A DNA stretch of 6,851 bases from Pseudomonadota bacterium (GCA_021790295.1 JAJYIC010000132.1:1-6851), one strand, 5' to 3'; counted from the first letter of the stretch, positions 1-5,918 are shown. Numbers and translations are program-made. The notes: generated from the sequence alone by a model not told the origin.

Positions 1-249
1 GCTCCAGCGCAAAGCCAGAGGCCCCAGAGGATCGAAAAGCCATAGCGGGGCCTTGGCGAGGACCCCGGGAAGCGCGAGAGGGACGACCGAAGAGCCGTTG
101 AGACAGCCGGCATTGCCAAAAGAGGCGCCCCGGCCCGGCTCATCGGGATCGATGAGGCAGACGCTATGGCCTTCGCGCTGCAAAAAATTCGCCGCGGCGA
201 CGCCGATGATCCCGGCGCCGATGACGGCGACCCTCCGGCCCGCCGGCAT
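1..249 (-). CDS. DadA-like FAD-dependent amino-acid/amine oxidoreductase, N-terminal part
   Basis: Only the first 83 codons are in the window; the gene continues past the left edge. It starts with ATG at 249-247, 17 nt after the SDR stop, with a purine-rich GGAAAAAGGGG ribosome-binding stretch in that gap. The N-terminus is a classic Rossmann FAD-binding fold: a beta strand, then GAGIIG (residues 11-16), then acidic D34 at the end of the second strand for the ADP ribose. It continues with ASFGNAG (42-48), the signature seen in D-amino-acid dehydrogenases (DadA) and relatives, and a segment rich in Pro, Trp and Leu (VLAKAPLWLFDPLGPL) also typical of that family. Members oxidise amino acids or amines to imino/oxo products using FAD, usually passing electrons to the respiratory chain. 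The family call is firm; substrate (D-amino acid, glycine or N-alkyl amino acid) is unknown. It is probably co-transcribed with the SDR. Confidence 0.85.
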   Translation of the reverse strand, partial: MPAGRRVAVIGAGIIGVAAANFLQREGHSVCLIDPDEPGRGASFGNAGCLNGSSVVPLALPGVLAKAPLWLFDPLGPLALRWS

Positions 250-266
250 CTTTTTCCCCTTTTTCC

Positions 267-1006
267 TCAGCCCATCGCCGCAAATCCGCCATCGACCGGG
301 ATCGCCGCGCCGGTGACGAAATCGGAAGCGGCGCCGGCAAGAAAAAGGGCGGCGCCGGCGAGATCCTCGGCTTCTCCCCAGCGGCCCATCGGCGTGCGCG
401 CGAGAACCGCCTCGTTGAGCCCTTCGACCTGCCGCCGCGCGGCGCGCGTCAGTTCCGTGTCGATCCAGCCGGGAAGGATCGCATTGACCTGGATGTTGTC
501 TTTTGCCCAGGCGCAGGCGAGCGATTTCGTCATCTGCACGAGAGCCCCTTTGCTCGCCGCGTAAGGAACGGCGTAACGGGCGCCGAAAAGGGAAAACATC
601 GACCCGCCTTTTTCATCCAAGGGTAGGCGGCCTGGCAGCAGAAAAAGGCGCCCGAAAGATTGGTTTCGAGAACGAGGCGCCACTCTTGCCCAGTATAGAG
701 TTCGGCCGGTTTGCGCACCGTCGTTCCGCCGTTGTTGACGAGGATGTCGAGCCTTCCGAGCCTTTCCGCCGCCGCCGCCACCGCCTCGCGGCAGGAGGCT
801 TCCTGGGCGAGATCGAGAGCGACAAAAAAAGCGTCTGCGCCGCCCTCTTTGAGCGCCGCAACCGCCGCCTCGGCCTTTTGCCGGTTGCGCGCCGCGATCG
901 CGACGGTCGCCCCCGCTTCGGCAAAGGCGCGCGAGATGCCAAGACCGATGCCGCCATTGCCGCCGGTGACAAAGGCGGCGCGCCCTTCAAGCCCGAAAAG
1001 CCGCAT
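267..1006 (-). pseudogene. Short-chain dehydrogenase/reductase, frameshifted by an internal deletion
   Basis: The first frame starts with ATG at 1006-1004, after an AAGAGGA ribosome binding site, and encodes TGGNGGIG (residues 14-21, dinucleotide binding), R40 after the second strand (suggesting NADP), NNGG (91-94, in place of the usual NNAG) and N116 of the Asn-Ser-Tyr-Lys tetrad. It stays SDR-like up to MKKAG (131-135, about 602-604) and then runs as non-homologous sequence to a stop at 530. The second frame picks up at about 602 with GSMFSLFG, then YAASK (catalytic Tyr and Lys), NAILPGWIDTEL and the C-terminal PVDGG, ending at TGA 269-267. The Ser of GSM lies 13 residues before the Tyr, as the catalytic Ser does in SDRs, so it survives. 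Family members usually carry about eight residues (GGGKIIN-like) at the join. 135 + 8 + 111 residues gives about 254, the normal SDR length. This points to a loss of about 25 nt. It most resembles glucose/gluconate-type SDRs; the substrate is unknown. Confidence 0.82.
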
Positions 1007-1095
1007 CGTCCTCTTCTCTCCCTTTGATGAGGAAGTCGCGCACCGCTTGCCCTCTGTTTATCGTAGCATCGAAAGAGACCTTGCGGAGGAACTTG
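1007..1095. promoter_or_regulatory. Divergent intergenic region between SDR and lyase
   Basis: These 89 nt separate two start codons facing apart, so they should hold the promoters for both the SDR-oxidase and the lyase-ThDP transcripts, and possibly a shared operator. The SDR-side ribosome binding site (AAGAGGA on the minus strand, 1015-1009) and the lyase-side one (GGAGGA, 1085-1090) occupy the two ends. The middle (about 1050-1072) is locally AT-richer, with TTTATCGTAGCAT, but I see no convincing -35/-10 pair at proper spacing and no clear dyad. The regulatory role is inferred from layout. Confidence 0.45.
1085..1090 (+). promoter_or_regulatory. Ribosome binding site deciding the lyase start
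   Basis: GGAGGA lies 5 nt before the ATG at 1096. The same frame is open further upstream, with a TTG at 1024 and an ATG at 1027, but that 24-residue extension (basic, Arg/Thr-rich) is not lyase-like and would run through the divergent promoter region. The strong site therefore favours 1096. Confidence 0.8.
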
Positions 1096-2466
1096 ATGAG
1101 CGACGAGCTTCCGACCGCGGCGCGGATCGAGGACCCCGGCATCCGCGCCCTTTATCGACAGGAAAACCGCTGGCAGGCCTGGCTCGATGTCGAGGCCGCC
1201 CTCGCCTTGGCCGAGGCCGAAGAGGGGATGATCCCGCCCGAGGCCGCAAAGGCGATCGCCGGGGCCGCGCGCCTCGATCGTCTCGACAGGAAGAGGATCG
1301 AGGAGGGTTTTGCCCGCACCGGACACACCATCGTCCCTCTCGTCTGGGAATTGGGCCGGGTCACGGGCGAGCCTTACGGCGGCTTTGTCCATTGGGGCGC
1401 GACCACGCAAAACATCACGCAAACGGGCGATCTTCTGGTCTTGCGCGAAGCGCAGCGGATTTTTCTGCGGCTCATCGGCAAGGCGCTTGCCGCCATGGCC
1501 GATCTCGCCCAAAAAGGCGCGGAGATGGCGATTGCCGCGCGCACCCACGGCCAGCACGCCCTGCCCGCGACTTTCGGGCTGAAGCCGGCCGCCTGGATCG
1601 ACGAATTCCTCCGCCATGTCGAGCGTTTGCGAGAAGCGGCGTCGCGCATTTTTGTCGCCATGCTCGGAGGCGGCGCCGGAACCTTTGCCTCTTTCGGCGG
1701 CAAAGGACCGTGGGTCGCCTCGGCTCTCGCGCGCCGTCTCGGCATGGAGGCGATGGCGATCCCCTCGCGCACGCTTTACGACCATCTGGCCGAGAACATC
1801 CTCCTTTGGGGCCTCATCGCCGCAACCTCGAGCCGCATCGCGCGCGAAATCTATACCCTGATGAAGACCGAGTTCGGCGAAGTGGAGGAGCCGGTCCCGG
1901 AAGGAACGGTCGGAAGCTCGACCATGCCGCAAAAAAGAAACCCGAAGCTTTGCCAGGACATCATCGCGGCGGCGGCTGAAATCCGCGCCCAGGTGCCTCT
2001 CGCTTTCGAGGCGATGGGGGCCGAACACGAAGCCGACCGCACCGCGAGCCTTTTGATCGAAGCCGCGGAAAGCCGCGCCGCGATCGCGATGGGCGACATG
2101 CTCTCCCGTCTCGTCGCGGTTTTGGCCGGGCTCAAGCTCGATCCGGCGAGGATGAGGAAAAACCTCGATCTTTCGGGCGGCCTCATCATGGCCGAGCCGG
2201 TGATGCTCAAGCTCGGCGGCGCGATCGGCCGCCAGAGCGCCCATGACGTCGTCTACGAGGCGGCGCAGGAGGCTTTTCTAAAAGGCAAATCCTTTGCCGA
2301 TCTTCTTGCCGCCGATCCGCGCGTCCGCTCTCATCTCGACAGGGCCGAAATCCGCGCCCTTCTCGATCCGATGGGCTATACCGGCCTCTCGAAGGAGATG
2401 GCGCGGGAGGCCGCGAAGAGGGCCCGCGAAGAGGCGGAAAGGATCGCCAAGGAGGGCGGAAAATGA
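1096..2466 (+). CDS. Fumarase/aspartase superfamily lyase, adenylosuccinate-lyase-like
   Basis: This 456-residue protein has the usual length and all three conserved regions of the superfamily, whose members are homotetramers that eliminate a group from a succinyl-type substrate, usually giving fumarate. Region 1 is VHWGATTQNITQT (residues 98-110; HxGAT with Trp in the x position). Region 2 is RTHGQH (149-154) with H151 as the general-acid histidine. Region 3 is the mobile loop GSSTMPQKRNP (273-283) with the catalytic Ser at 274/275. A long helical core follows and the C-terminus is charged and helical (REAAKRAREEAERIAKEGG). The motifs are closest to PurB and 3-carboxy-cis,cis-muconate cycloisomerase rather than fumarase or argininosuccinate lyase. 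The setting, next to a ThDP enzyme and divergent from an SDR and a flavin oxidase, argues against the housekeeping purine enzyme and for a catabolic lyase acting on an N-succinyl or carboxymuconate-like compound. Family is sure; substrate is not. Confidence 0.9.
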   Translation: MSDELPTAARIEDPGIRALYRQENRWQAWLDVEAALALAEAEEGMIPPEAAKAIAGAARLDRLDRKRIEEGFARTGHTIVPLVWELGRVTGEPYGGFVHWGATTQNITQTGDLLVLREAQRIFLRLIGKALAAMADLAQKGAEMAIAARTHGQHALPATFGLKPAAWIDEFLRHVERLREAASRIFVAMLGGGAGTFASFGGKGPWVASALARRLGMEAMAIPSRTLYDHLAENILLWGLIAATSSRIAREIYTLMKTEFGEVEEPVPEGTVGSSTMPQKRNPKLCQDIIAAAAEIRAQVPLAFEAMGAEHEADRTASLLIEAAESRAAIAMGDMLSRLVAVLAGLKLDPARMRKNLDLSGGLIMAEPVMLKLGGAIGRQSAHDVVYEAAQEAFLKGKSFADLLAADPRVRSHLDRAEIRALLDPMGYTGLSKEMAREAAKRAREEAERIAKEGGK

Positions 2467-2596
2467 TGGTGTTGCGCCCCCTCTCTTCGCCTCTCGGCCT
2501 TTCCCGCAAAGGCAAAGGCGCCTCCGCAAGACCCTTGCCAAAGCATCGCGAGACTCGTGATCGAACCCCTCCCTATCGAGGAATGGAGAAATTCGA
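2467..2596 (+). other. Intergenic spacer between lyase and ThDP-enzyme genes
   Basis: This 130-nt gap is long for co-directional genes presumed to share a transcript. It holds a 6-bp stem GCCTTT / AAAGGC (2497-2502 and 2508-2513, loop CCCGC) with no T-run after it, so it is a weak terminator or processing-site candidate at most. The ThDP gene's own ribosome binding site (GGAGAA, 2585-2590) lies at the right end. No coding signal was recognised in it. Confidence 0.4.
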
Positions 2597-4282
2597 ATGC
2601 GCCGAACCGTCGCCCGCCTTCTCGTCGACAGCCTCGAAGCGCACGGGGTCGACCAGGTCTATTGCGTTCCGGGAGAAAGCTACGTCGGCCTGACCAGCAC
2701 TCTCATCGAAAGCAACCGCACGCGCATCATCGTCTGCCGCCACGAGACCGGCGCCGGCTATATGGCGCTCGCCGACGGCCGCCTTCGCGACCGCGCCGGG
2801 GTGGCGATGGTCTCTCGCGGTCCGGGTCTTTCGAACGCCTTGGTCGCTCTCCACTCCGCCTATCATGACGCCACTCCTCTCGTCATCCTCATCGGCCAGG
2901 TCGAGCGCCGCGAATTGGGGCGCCTTGCCTTGCAGGAACAGAATTATTCGCGCCTGCTTTCGGATGTGACGAAAGCGGTGATCGAGGTCGCCATGCCGCA
3001 ACAGGCTTCGGAAGCCCTCGCCCGCGCCTTCCACCTTGCCGAAAGCGGCACCCCGGGTCCGGTCGCGGTGATCCTTCCCGAAGACCTTTTCGACGAGGAG
3101 ACCGAGGCCGCGCTCTGCCCGCCGCGGCCGCGGGCCGCCTCGGGGCCTCTCGCCGCCGATCTGAAGCGCCTTCACGCGATGCTCGCCGCGGCCGAGAGAC
3201 CGCTCGTTCTGGTCGGCGGCGCTTTGCTCGCCGAAGCGGTCGCCGACAATGTCGTCTTTGCCGATCTCAACCGTTTCGCCGAAGAATGGGTGGTGCCGAT
3301 CTGCCCGACCCACCGCCGCCCTCAGCTTTTCGACGCGAGCCATCCCAATAACGGCGGCTATATCGGGATCCGCGTGCCTCCCGCCCTTTTCGAAGAGATG
3401 AAGCGCGCCGATCTGCTGCTGGCTTTGGGTGAGCGGCTGACGGACACGGTGAGCCAATCCTACCGCTTTCCCGAGGCGCCCGAACCGCAATTGCCGCTCG
3501 TCCATGTCTGGCCCGACGCGAACGAGATCGGTCGGGTATGGCGGCCCGCGCTCGGGATTGCGTCGAGCCCGCATGCGGTCCTCAAGGCGCTTCTTCTGGA
3601 AAAGGCGCCAAAGGATGGCGGCAAGCGCCGCGCCTGGGTCGAAGGGCTCAACGCCATCCACAAGAGGCTCCTCGCCAAGGAATGGGAACCGACGAGAGAC
3701 GGGGTCAATTTCGCCGCCGTCGTCTGCGAGGTCGATAAGCATCTCGCCGCCGACGCGACGGTGACGACCGACGCCGGAAATTTTGCGAGCTTTGTCCACC
3801 GTTATATCGGCTTCCGCCAGAGCCAGGTGTTTCTCTCTTCGGTGGTTGGCGCCATGGGCTCGGGCATGCCGATGGCGGTGGCGGCGGCGTTGCGCCGACC
3901 GGGCAAAGAAGTGGTGGCTTTTCTTGGCGACGGCGGTGCCTTGATGATGGGAAACGAGATCGCAACCGCCATTCAATACGGCGCCGCCCCGATCGTCGTC
4001 ATCGCCGACAACGGCATGTACGGAACGATCGGGATGCACTCCTTTATGCGCTATCCCGAGCGCCCGTTTATGGCGGGGACGCGCCTTTCGAACCCCGATT
4101 TTGCCGCCTGGGCGCGCTCTTTCGGCGCCGAAGGGATCACCATCTCCGAAGAAAAAGAGGTGGCGGAAGGGGTGGCCCGCGCTTTTGCCGTCAAGACCCG
4201 GCCGGTTGTCGTCCATTGCCGCACATCTGCGGTGCAGATGAGCGCGTGGCGCCGTTATACGCGCTCAGAGAGCCTTCCCTAG
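2597..4282 (+). CDS. Thiamine-diphosphate-dependent enzyme, acetolactate-synthase-like
   Basis: This 561-residue protein has the three-domain plan of the pyruvate-oxidase/acetolactate-synthase family: an N-terminal PYR domain (about 1-170), a central domain (about 190-320) and a C-terminal PP domain (about 365-545). E50, in CRHETGAGYMA, is the glutamate that activates the ThDP pyrimidine. SRGPGLSN (73-80) matches the TSGPG segment. The metal/diphosphate motif is GDGG (444-447) running to ADN (470-472), with D445 and N472 spaced exactly as the Mg ligands of acetolactate synthase. It starts at ATG 2597 with GGAGAA 6 nt before. The enzyme should act on a 2-oxo acid, by decarboxylation or carboligation. 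The GQVERRELGRLALQEQNYS stretch (about 97-115) differs from the F/P-containing substrate loop usual in the biosynthetic enzyme, and no small regulatory-subunit gene follows. I therefore read it as a catabolic paralogue, not ilvB. The exact reaction is unknown. It follows the lyase on the same strand. Confidence 0.88.
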   Translation: MRRTVARLLVDSLEAHGVDQVYCVPGESYVGLTSTLIESNRTRIIVCRHETGAGYMALADGRLRDRAGVAMVSRGPGLSNALVALHSAYHDATPLVILIGQVERRELGRLALQEQNYSRLLSDVTKAVIEVAMPQQASEALARAFHLAESGTPGPVAVILPEDLFDEETEAALCPPRPRAASGPLAADLKRLHAMLAAAERPLVLVGGALLAEAVADNVVFADLNRFAEEWVVPICPTHRRPQLFDASHPNNGGYIGIRVPPALFEEMKRADLLLALGERLTDTVSQSYRFPEAPEPQLPLVHVWPDANEIGRVWRPALGIASSPHAVLKALLLEKAPKDGGKRRAWVEGLNAIHKRLLAKEWEPTRDGVNFAAVVCEVDKHLAADATVTTDAGNFASFVHRYIGFRQSQVFLSSVVGAMGSGMPMAVAAALRRPGKEVVAFLGDGGALMMGNEIATAIQYGAAPIVVIADNGMYGTIGMHSFMRYPERPFMAGTRLSNPDFAAWARSFGAEGITISEEKEVAEGVARAFAVKTRPVVVHCRTSAVQMSAWRRYTRSESLP

Positions 4283-4376
4283 TGTCGCGGTTGCGAAGCT
4301 TGCAAGATCACCGGATATCAAGCTCCAGGCGAACTTCGAAACCAAAACGACGCTGGAAATCAATGCCTTCCTAGCA

Positions 4377-4411
4377 TCTCGCCGGCCGCGGTTTTCGCGC
4401 GGCCGGCGAGA
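4377..4411. terminator. Long GC-rich hairpin between convergent genes
   Basis: A perfect 14-bp inverted repeat (4377-4390 pairing with 4398-4411) encloses a 7-nt loop, GTTTTCG. It lies 94 nt after the ThDP-enzyme stop and before the stop of the convergent minus-strand gene. The stem is almost all G-C. No T-run follows on either strand, so it is not a textbook intrinsic terminator, but position and strength make transcript-end formation in either direction likely. Confidence 0.6.
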
Positions 4412-4430
4412 GGAGGCTTTGCGCCTCCTC
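4410..4430. terminator. Second hairpin abutting the first, at the minus-gene stop
   Basis: GAGGAGGC (4410-4417) pairs perfectly with GCCTCCTC (4423-4430) around the 5-nt loop TTTGC. It shares two bases with the preceding 14-bp stem, so the two are adjacent or slightly competing. Its right end touches the TAG of the minus-strand 226-aa gene, so for that gene it would form immediately after translation ends. There is no T-run. It is probably part of a bidirectional termination or RNA-end protection region. Confidence 0.5.
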
Positions 4431-5110
4431 TAACGCGCGTACCAATGGCGGCGGGCGCTGCCGATATATTTCTCGAATGCGGCGAGATGCCGTTGCTCTT
4501 CGGGGCTGAGCATTTTCTTGCCGCGATAGCGGTCGACGATCGAGACGATCTGGGATTTCATGGAAAGAAACACGCCCATGATGCTCGACCCGGTCGTCGA
4601 AATGTTCAGTTCCGCGACTTCCGCTTCGAAGGTTCGGTCCCCGAGAGGCCTGACGATCACCGGGATCGGTTTCAACACCTCGTAATATTTGAGGGACTCG
4701 ATCTCGAGCCGGACCTCTTCGTTTTTGCGCGTCGAGGCGCCGGTCTCGGCCGGGGATGGTTCGGCTTCTTGGACAAGCTTTTCATCCTCGCTCTCCGCTT
4801 CGAGGGCCGCGTCTTTTGCGGCAAGCGCAGGCGCTTCGGGCTCGAACCGCGCCGGTCCCGCCGCCGCGGAGCGCAGGGAGAGCGAGCCGAGAGCGCTCAA
4901 ACGCAACGGGCGGCGCGTCTCGCTGGTCGCATGAAACGAGGGTGCGGCCCCCCGCGTCGAGATCGCGCTCGAAGGCAGGTTTCGGGCAAAGGTCAATTCT
5001 TCCCCGCCGCTCACAGAGAACACCGAAGAAGTCGCAAGCCGCATCACCGGCTGCGACCCGGCGCTCGCCGGCCGCCAATTCGAGGAGCGGATATAGACCC
5101 CGCTTTGCAT
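4430..5110 (-). CDS. Hypothetical 226-aa protein with acidic linker and folded C-terminal segment
   Basis: I do not recognise this protein. Residues 1-85 are Ser/Ala/Arg-rich and look disordered; 86-132 form an acidic Ala/Glu linker (LEAESEDEKLVQEAEPSP). Residues 133-226 look folded: a beta-rich stretch (EVLKPIPVIVRPLGDRTFEA, 144-163, then VAELNISTTG, 165-174), a hydrophobic SSIMGVFLSMKSQIVSIVD helix and a basic C-terminal helix ending RRHWYAR. There is no signal peptide or clear membrane span and only marginal hydrophobicity at 176-192. The ATG at 5110-5108 sits 4 nt after the stop of the upstream 79-aa gene, and a GGGG overlapping that gene's end is the only ribosome-binding candidate, which suggests translational coupling. 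The two are probably an operon and may act together. Codon use matches the neighbours, so the frame appears real despite the low-complexity N-terminus; a later start is possible. Confidence 0.65.
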   Translation of the reverse strand: MQSGVYIRSSNWRPASAGSQPVMRLATSSVFSVSGGEELTFARNLPSSAISTRGAAPSFHATSETRRPLRLSALGSLSLRSAAAGPARFEPEAPALAAKDAALEAESEDEKLVQEAEPSPAETGASTRKNEEVRLEIESLKYYEVLKPIPVIVRPLGDRTFEAEVAELNISTTGSSIMGVFLSMKSQIVSIVDRYRGKKMLSPEEQRHLAAFEKYIGSARRHWYAR

Positions 5111-5114
5111 AGGC

Positions 5115-5354
5115 TTAACCCCGCTTCATCGAGCCGTTCGGCGCCCTCACATCCATGACCAGGGTCGATTTCGTATTGTAGACCGGTTCGCCCTCGGCGG
5201 TGTGCTGGCCATCGGCGCGAAAAACCGCGATCATCACCGGCTTGACGCGCAAGGTCGTGCCGTCCGCGAGGCGATATTCGCTCCACACCTCTTTCGATTC
5301 GAGCATCTCGACTTCGCTCGTCGCCATCATGCCGTCTGTCTGTGCTTCGCTCAC
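5115..5354 (-). CDS. Hypothetical 79-aa beta-rich protein, GTG start
   Basis: I do not recognise this as a named family. The start is GTG at 5354-5352, preceded at 5 nt by AAGGAGG, the strongest ribosome binding site in the window. The first 20 residues are acidic and Met-rich (TDGMMATSEVEMLES). Residues 23-72 alternate in a beta pattern: VWSEYRLADGTTLRVKPVM, IAVFRADGQHTAEGEPVY, then TKSTLVMDVRAP. This fits a small single beta-sheet domain with a DGT turn and an AEGEPVY turn. There are no cysteines, signal peptide or membrane segment. It overlaps nothing and runs directly into the 226-aa gene (4-nt gap). A single small soluble binding or structural module is the most that can be said. Confidence 0.72.
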   Translation of the reverse strand: MSEAQTDGMMATSEVEMLESKEVWSEYRLADGTTLRVKPVMIAVFRADGQHTAEGEPVYNTKSTLVMDVRAPNGSMKRG

Positions 5355-5359
5355 GCTGT

Positions 5360-5366
5360 CCTCCTT
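5360..5366 (-). promoter_or_regulatory. Strong ribosome binding site for the GTG-started 79-aa gene
   Basis: On the minus strand AAGGAGG is followed by ACAGC and then GTG. The near-perfect anti-16S match at 5-nt spacing fixes the start on GTG rather than the internal ATGs nine and ten codons further in. Confidence 0.85.
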
Positions 5367-5492
5367 TTGGCGCGCGTCTTCCGGGCCTCTTCATAGAGAG
5401 GTTCGGTTGCCGAAGCCTTAACGGCGTCTCATTTCTTCGGCCGCGGCGCCGGGGTAGAAGCGGACCCGGCGAGGAGCCCGGCCCCCTTTCCG

Positions 5493-5526
5493 GGATTAAT
5501 CCTTTGGCAAGACGATCATGCGCCAA
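5493..5526. promoter_or_regulatory. Palindromes in the divergent region upstream of the 102-aa gene
   Basis: GGATTAATCC (5493-5502) is a perfect 10-bp palindrome in an otherwise GC-rich stretch. It is followed directly by TTGGC (5504-5508) and its inverted copy GCCAA (5522-5526), 13 nt apart. TTGGCA (5504-5509) also resembles a -35 box, with a poor AATAAC -10 candidate at 5525-5530 (15-nt spacing). This is a reasonable operator/promoter candidate for the 102-aa gene or for the divergent 79-aa gene, but the boxes are too degenerate to call. Confidence 0.3.
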
Positions 5527-5541
5527 TAACCGCCATTATCG

Positions 5542-5574
5542 CCAGGTGAGACCCAGGTGAGACCCAGGTGAGAC
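5542..5574 (+). repeat. Three perfect tandem copies of an 11-bp Shine-Dalgarno-bearing unit
   Basis: The unit CCAGGTGAGAC occurs at 5542-5552, 5553-5563 and 5564-5574 without a mismatch and ends one base before the ATG at 5576. Each copy contains AGGTGA, a good partner for the 16S 3' end. The third copy is 4 nt from the start codon and the second 15 nt. Because 11 is not a multiple of 3, the array is not coding; the second copy holds an in-frame TGA (5558-5560) for the gene downstream. Slippage could change copy number and thus the spacing and number of ribosome docking sites. Confidence 0.9.
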
Positions 5575-5575
5575 C

Positions 5576-5884
5576 ATGTGGACGATTACATCCGAAGACG
5601 TGACGCGCGCCAAAGAGAAGATCAAGGAACGCCGCTCCGAGATCGAGGCTAGCTATGCGGAGGCCCTCAAAAGCCTCGACGCCGATCTCGCAGAGATCGA
5701 CTCGATGGAGCGTTTTGCCGGCGATTTCGCCGGGAAATACGCCCATGAGGAGACGGCTGCCGCGGAGGAAAACGAACCGCCTTTCGAAGAGGGCGAAACG
5801 AGCGGCAGTGAAGGCGGGCACGGCTCGCGCTGGCGCCTCCACTTCGGCGGCAACCGGGAAGCCCCGAACCTGCCCCCGCGCTAA
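5576..5884 (+). CDS. Hypothetical 102-aa acidic protein with N-terminal coiled-coil-like helix
   Basis: I do not recognise this protein. The ATG at 5576 is the first possible start after an in-frame TGA at 5558-5560, so the N-terminus is well fixed; it follows the triple AGGTGA repeat. Residues 6-55 are strongly helical and heptad-like, with alternating Lys/Arg/Glu and Ala/Leu/Ile (SEDVTRAKEKIKERRSEIEA, then LKSLDADLAEID), so a short coiled coil or helical hairpin is likely. Residues 57-80 are a Glu-rich, Ser/Gly linker, and the tail has an aromatic/basic RWRLHFGG patch (85-92). There are no cysteines, signal peptide or membrane segment. It stands alone, transcribed away from the 79/226-aa pair, with which it shares 221 nt of upstream DNA. 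A small soluble protein-binding or regulatory role would fit, but nothing shows it. Confidence 0.68.
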   Translation: MWTITSEDVTRAKEKIKERRSEIEASYAEALKSLDADLAEIDSMERFAGDFAGKYAHEETAAAEENEPPFEEGETSGSEGGHGSRWRLHFGGNREAPNLPPR

Positions 5885-5894
5885 AGGGTTAAGT

Positions 5895-5918
5895 CGCGCC
5901 CTTTCCTTTTAGGGCGCG
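5895..5918 (+). terminator. Hairpin after the 102-aa gene
   Basis: CGCGCCCT (5895-5902) pairs perfectly with AGGGCGCG (5911-5918) around the pyrimidine-only loop TTCCTTTT. It lies 10 nt past the TAA of the 102-aa gene. The stem is strong but GC-rich sequence rather than a T-run follows, so this is a probable, not certain, intrinsic terminator. Confidence 0.5.

Noticed and set aside
711..1979. Open frame of 422 codons on the plus strand crossing SDR, promoter region and lyase
   Set aside because: It is out of frame with the lyase, spans a divergent promoter and has shuffled low-complexity Arg/Pro composition.
613..2244. Open frame of 543 codons on the minus strand opposite the lyase
   Set aside because: It is an Arg/Gly/Asp-rich reading of the antisense of a clearly coding lyase, caused by high GC; it has no family motif and overlaps the SDR as well.
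1096..2466. Calling the lyase purB
   Set aside because: It shares PurB-like motifs, but the superfamily signature is common to several lyases, and the neighbours are catabolic-type enzymes rather than purine genes.
2497..2513. GCCTTT/AAAGGC hairpin as a terminator of the lyase gene
   Set aside because: The stem is only 6 bp and no T-run follows; kept only as a note on the spacer.
2573..4216. Open frame of 547 codons on the minus strand opposite the ThDP enzyme
   Set aside because: Antisense shadow: His/Arg/Asp-rich composition, no recognisable domain, and the opposite strand encodes all ThDP motifs.
2597..4282. Calling the ThDP enzyme ilvB
   Set aside because: No ilvN-type small subunit follows, the substrate loop differs, and it sits beside a lyase rather than in an ilv operon.
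5044..5526. 160-codon minus-strand frame over the 79-aa gene and its upstream region
   Set aside because: Very Arg/Gly-rich with no ribosome binding site comparable to AAGGAGG of the overlapping 79-aa gene, which has balanced protein-like composition.
5542..5574. Tandem repeat as a CRISPR fragment
   Set aside because: Units are 11 bp with no spacers between them.
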